Below, piece after piece: positions 60,940 through 64,000 of a DNA stretch of 64,000 bases. How positions within the stretch are numbered: the first letter of the stretch is position 1; the number at the start of each line of letters is the position of its first letter. Where the stretch lies: NCBI RefSeq assembly GCF_000758525.1, contig NZ_CP009241.1, positions 3,844,001 through 3,908,000 on the forward strand. The letters run 5' to 3'. A program made the translations under genes and the position numbers. The notes beneath the pieces were generated by a model. The model saw only the letters and a program-made list of their open reading frames with translations. It made no database searches and had not been told where the DNA came from. The stretch comes from Paenibacillus sp. FSL H7-0357. GTDB taxonomy: Bacteria; Bacillota; Bacilli; Paenibacillales; Paenibacillaceae.

Positions 60940-62652
60940 ATGACACTAAAAAAAAGAATCTTTTTATTGTTCTTTCTCAGTGCGTTTATCCCCTTTATCA
61001 GCATATTTGCAATTTCTTACTATACCATTGACTCCATTTTCGCAAATAAGATCGATGATGGCATCCGTAGCAATTTACAGCAGGTGACATCCTCATTGGA
61101 GAATTCAATCACCAATCTGAATCACGTTACGCAGCAATTGTCTTACAGTGGCACTGTAGGCAAAAGGATGGATGAATTTTTGAATCCGTCCTCCGATATC
61201 TTCGAATTGATCGAGGCCAGGGACGAATTAAAGAGCGAGTTAAGCGTTGTCACGTTTACCAATCCAAATATCGGTTTGACCTTATATTACTTCCAGAAAG
61301 AAGGCACTACGCAGTTCGGTAACTTTCCGATCAAGGATCATTTTTCTCCTGAGTCTTTGCCTGTGCTCTTCCAAACCTATGGAATTAAGTACTATGGTCC
61401 CCATATCAGCATGAATCGATTCGATGACAAACTCGTTCTGTCTGCTATGCGAAGAGTACAACTTCCCAAAAGGGACGATGCGTACATTTACGTAGAATCC
61501 GGCTTTCGTCTTACAGAGGATATCTTGGGTTACAATCAATACAACGGCGCTTTATCTCATTTGATCCTGGATGGAGAAGGCAACATTGTGTACAGTGAAA
61601 TACCGGAAGCCATGAAGGTCGGGGAGAATTTCTCCAGCTTAACAGTCGACCCTGTGAAGGACGGAATATCCCGCGGGTACCACTGGTTTAAAGAGGATTC
61701 CTCACAGAAATGGAGTATCGTATCGGTCATTTCACAGGCTCAATATCAACAGGAGAAAAACCAGTGGCTGCTTCAAATATTGCTGGTCGCTTTATTTTTC
61801 CTTGGCTTTACCGTATTTCTTGCTTGGCTTCTGTGGAAGATGGTCTACAAACCACTCGGACTCTTCCATTCCGAAATCAATGGGATGTCCAAGAATCCAC
61901 AATCGACAGGGAGCCGAGCTCGAACTCAGATTCCCGAATTTGATTTTCTGCTGGGTGAATTTACCAATATGCAGCATCAAATCGGTGACCTCTTCAAGGA
62001 AGTGCAGCAGAAAGAGAAGATTCGTGCAGACCTGGAAGTGGAAAAACTGCTCTATCAGATCAACCCGCACTTTCTGATGAATACGCTGGATACGGTGCAC
62101 TGGCTGGCCGTCATGAACGGACAAGGGGAGATCGACAAGCTGGTGCAGTCCTTGAACAAGCTGTTGTATTACAATTTGGGCAAATTAGGGCAAGTATCCA
62201 CGATGGAAGAGGAAATTGATGCGTTAAGGCAGTATCTGATTTTGCAGCAAATTCGATATGACTTTGAATTTGACGTCCGCATTACTGCAGATGAACAAGT
62301 GCTTCAAATTCCTGTGCCTCGCTTTATTTTGCAACCGCTGGTTGAAAATTCGCTATATCATGGGTTGAGTGACGAAGGTTTTATTCAAATTGAAGTTACA
62401 CGCACTGAAACGTTGAACATTATGATACAAGATAATGGTGCAGGCATGACCGAGGAAGCCATTCATAAACTGCTGAACAATCGTGTAGCTGAACAACAAA
62501 AAGTAGGGATGGGTATAGGACTCAATTACGTTCACCGTATGTTGAAGGCACAGTACGGGGATCAAGCACAACTGGTGATCGAGAGTGAAGTGGGAACGGG
62601 GACAAGCATACTGCTCATATTGCCTATTAAAGGAGAAGATATCCCGGCATGA
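60940..62652 (+). CDS. YesM-type sensor histidine kinase
   Basis: 570 residues. Membrane helix at about 6-28, large extracytoplasmic Cache-like sensor of about 240 residues, second helix near 275-300 (WLLQILLVALFFLGFTVFLA), HAMP, then the His_kinase motif YQINPHFLMNTLD with His377 and the ATPase domain (LQPLVENSLYHG, IQDNGAGM). AGAAGGAG supports ATG 60940. Such pairs in Paenibacillus usually sense or control uptake of sugars derived from plant polysaccharides. Overlaps the next gene by 4 bp. Confidence 0.92.
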   Translation: MTLKKRIFLLFFLSAFIPFISIFAISYYTIDSIFANKIDDGIRSNLQQVTSSLENSITNLNHVTQQLSYSGTVGKRMDEFLNPSSDIFELIEARDELKSELSVVTFTNPNIGLTLYYFQKEGTTQFGNFPIKDHFSPESLPVLFQTYGIKYYGPHISMNRFDDKLVLSAMRRVQLPKRDDAYIYVESGFRLTEDILGYNQYNGALSHLILDGEGNIVYSEIPEAMKVGENFSSLTVDPVKDGISRGYHWFKEDSSQKWSIVSVISQAQYQQEKNQWLLQILLVALFFLGFTVFLAWLLWKMVYKPLGLFHSEINGMSKNPQSTGSRARTQIPEFDFLLGEFTNMQHQIGDLFKEVQQKEKIRADLEVEKLLYQINPHFLMNTLDTVHWLAVMNGQGEIDKLVQSLNKLLYYNLGKLGQVSTMEEEIDALRQYLILQQIRYDFEFDVRITADEQVLQIPVPRFILQPLVENSLYHGLSDEGFIQIEVTRTETLNIMIQDNGAGMTEEAIHKLLNNRVAEQQKVGMGIGLNYVHRMLKAQYGDQAQLVIESEVGTGTSILLILPIKGEDIPA

Positions 62653-64000
62653 TTAAGGTATTGATTGTGGATGACGATAAGCTCGTACGCAAAGGCATTA
62701 GCTCTGCGATGCCATGGAACGAGTTCAACATGGAAGTTGTAGGAGAAGCAAGTAACGGGGCGAAAGCACTGGATTTTCTGAAATCCCAACCGGTCGATCT
62801 AATGTTGACGGATCTTGCCATGCCGGTAATGTCAGGGATTGAACTGATGCATGCTGCGAGGCAGCTCTATCCGGAACTTCATATCGTTGTGTTAACACTG
62901 CATCAGGATTTCGATTATATCCAGGAAGCGCTCAGGCTGGGAGCCATCGACTATATAGCCAAAGTCCAGCTGGAGAAAGAGCAATTCGAACATGTTCTGC
63001 ATCGGATACATACCCGAATTAACGGGTTGACGAACACGAAAATAAAGATGCCTTCACAGAATGCAATTAATGTCCATTATCGAAATGTGTATGCACTTGT
63101 TTCACTGGATCGCAAATCAGAACATACGTGGACAATGGAGCTAACTGCGCATGAAGAAGAGATAAGGTGGGAGGTTGAGCGGAATAGCTGGATGTGGGCA
63201 GTACCCCAGTACGAAGAGGATCAGCTTTTTCATCAATTAAAGGAATCCCTGAATCAGGTCCCCCAAAGTACGTTGTTGGTTTTGTCTGATGTACAAGAGC
63301 GAACGTGGTCGCAAATCAAAAACTGGATTATGAATTATACAGAGACGTCATTATTCTATGCGTACAACCCCAGTGACCAAGTCATTCCCGTTTCGATGAA
63401 AGAGGGAGACATATTTTCAAAAGAACCGCAGGATGAGGACATTGACCGGATTAAGCAAAGTTGGTTCCAAACACTATGGACCCATCATGACAGTTACTAC
63501 AACCAACTTATTGACCAGTTCAAATTATTACGATTACATAAAGGTCAGTTGATGGGATTGCTGTACTCGATCGTTATGGAGTGGAACCACCTTTTTGCCC
63601 AAACTACGCTTGGAAGAATCTCCATGATCCATTCTTTCGAGTCCTGGTTCGAGGTCGAAGAGTGGATCAAGCAGACTGCTGCAGGCATTCGAAAGACCGA
63701 TGAACAGACTTCATATTCACCGGAAATCATCGATGCCGTGAAAAAAGCGGTGATGATCGTGCAACATGATTTGGAGCAGGCATATACAGCTTCAGGTCTC
63801 TCCCAACAACTCAACATCAGCCGAAGCTATTTCAGTCAATGTTTCAAAGATCTGATGGGGAAAACCTTTAATGAGTACTCCCGGTTCATCCGGGTAGAGA
63901 AGTCCAAAGAGTATTTGCTCAATACGAACAACACGATTTTCTGGATTGCGGAGCGAGTGGGTTATACGGATGAAAAATATTTCAGCCGGATTTTCCGTGA
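62649..64000 (+). CDS. YesN-type response regulator with AraC DNA-binding domain (3' partial)
   Basis: Open to the window end, about 450 residues visible. Receiver with VDDDK, Asp55 in LMLTDLAMPVMSGI, TLH and a lysine in YIAKVQ; a long middle domain; and AraC-type HTH starting near 63720 (YTASGLSQQLNISRSYFSQCFKDLMGKTFNEY and the second helix ...IAERVGYTDEKYFSRIF). The stop lies beyond 64000. ATG 62649 overlaps the kinase stop (ATGA). Confidence 0.92.
   Translation, partial: MIKVLIVDDDKLVRKGISSAMPWNEFNMEVVGEASNGAKALDFLKSQPVDLMLTDLAMPVMSGIELMHAARQLYPELHIVVLTLHQDFDYIQEALRLGAIDYIAKVQLEKEQFEHVLHRIHTRINGLTNTKIKMPSQNAINVHYRNVYALVSLDRKSEHTWTMELTAHEEEIRWEVERNSWMWAVPQYEEDQLFHQLKESLNQVPQSTLLVLSDVQERTWSQIKNWIMNYTETSLFYAYNPSDQVIPVSMKEGDIFSKEPQDEDIDRIKQSWFQTLWTHHDSYYNQLIDQFKLLRLHKGQLMGLLYSIVMEWNHLFAQTTLGRISMIHSFESWFEVEEWIKQTAAGIRKTDEQTSYSPEIIDAVKKAVMIVQHDLEQAYTASGLSQQLNISRSYFSQCFKDLMGKTFNEYSRFIRVEKSKEYLLNTNNTIFWIAERVGYTDEKYFSRIFR

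Noticed and set aside
1..64000. CRISPR arrays, tRNA or rRNA genes, prophage
   Set aside because: No repeat-spacer pattern, cloverleaf sequence, rRNA core segment or phage structural gene was seen.

Overview
The window looks like a chromosomal stretch of a Paenibacillus-type member of the Bacillota. Evidence seen in the sequence: strong GGAGG-type ribosome binding sites, frequent TTG/GTG starts, sigma-A promoters (for example TTGACA-17-TACAAT), hairpin-plus-T-run terminators, lipobox lipoproteins, CcpA-like cre sites, a YesM/YesN-type two-component pair and very large secreted amylase modules. No rRNA, tRNA, CRISPR array or replication origin was seen. The genus is an inference from gene content.

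Layout. 1-8.8 kb: 3' part of a KdpD-type sensor without a kinase domain, a TetR-DegV pair, a ClC-type anion transporter, an Lsa-like ABC-F ribosome-protection gene behind a well-formed transcription attenuator, and a double-domain isoprenyl synthase. 8.9-19.1 kb: a cell-envelope block (DedA, histidine kinase/response regulator, bacitracin-type ABC transporter, membrane protein, secreted protein, UppP, secreted phosphoesterase) in which several promoters carry the same 11-bp-phased TTAA-TTAA-TTCAC box; a relic of another response regulator lies behind a fourth copy. 19.2-24.5 kb: a five-gene nickel/opine-metallophore-type ABC operon behind two Zur-like palindromes, preceded by a small cysteine-containing ORF with its own terminator. 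24.6-32.9 kb: a tightly coupled ten-gene operon that starts with bioY, continues with CoA ligase, thiolase, two MaoC-type proteins and a ketoreductase, then the ECF energy module EcfA1-A2-T, and ends with a FabK-like enoyl reductase. It reads as biotin uptake joined to a complete CoA-dependent chain-elongation cycle and is the best candidate here for an undescribed pathway.

32.9-51.7 kb: epoxide hydrolase and acetyltransferase, an orphan OmpR-type regulator, a 2260-residue secreted amylase with two GH13 catalytic domains, a maltodextrin-type ABC transporter flanked by two phosphatase-like genes, a decayed chemoreceptor, MgtC and a LacI-type regulator. The starch-degrading enzyme, transporter and regulator form a starch/maltodextrin region with cre-like sites. 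51.8-58.6 kb: a small structured RNA candidate, a divergent HxlR/short-chain dehydrogenase pair with GTAC operators, a PepSY-protein/two-component system that shares a promoter motif with a neighbouring NlpC/P60 hydrolase, and a fabV gene split by a single amber codon.

58.6-64 kb: a decayed zone with an IS110-family relic, two copies of its noncoding end 1.48 kb apart and fragments of other genes, followed by a YesM/YesN-type two-component pair whose regulator runs off the window.
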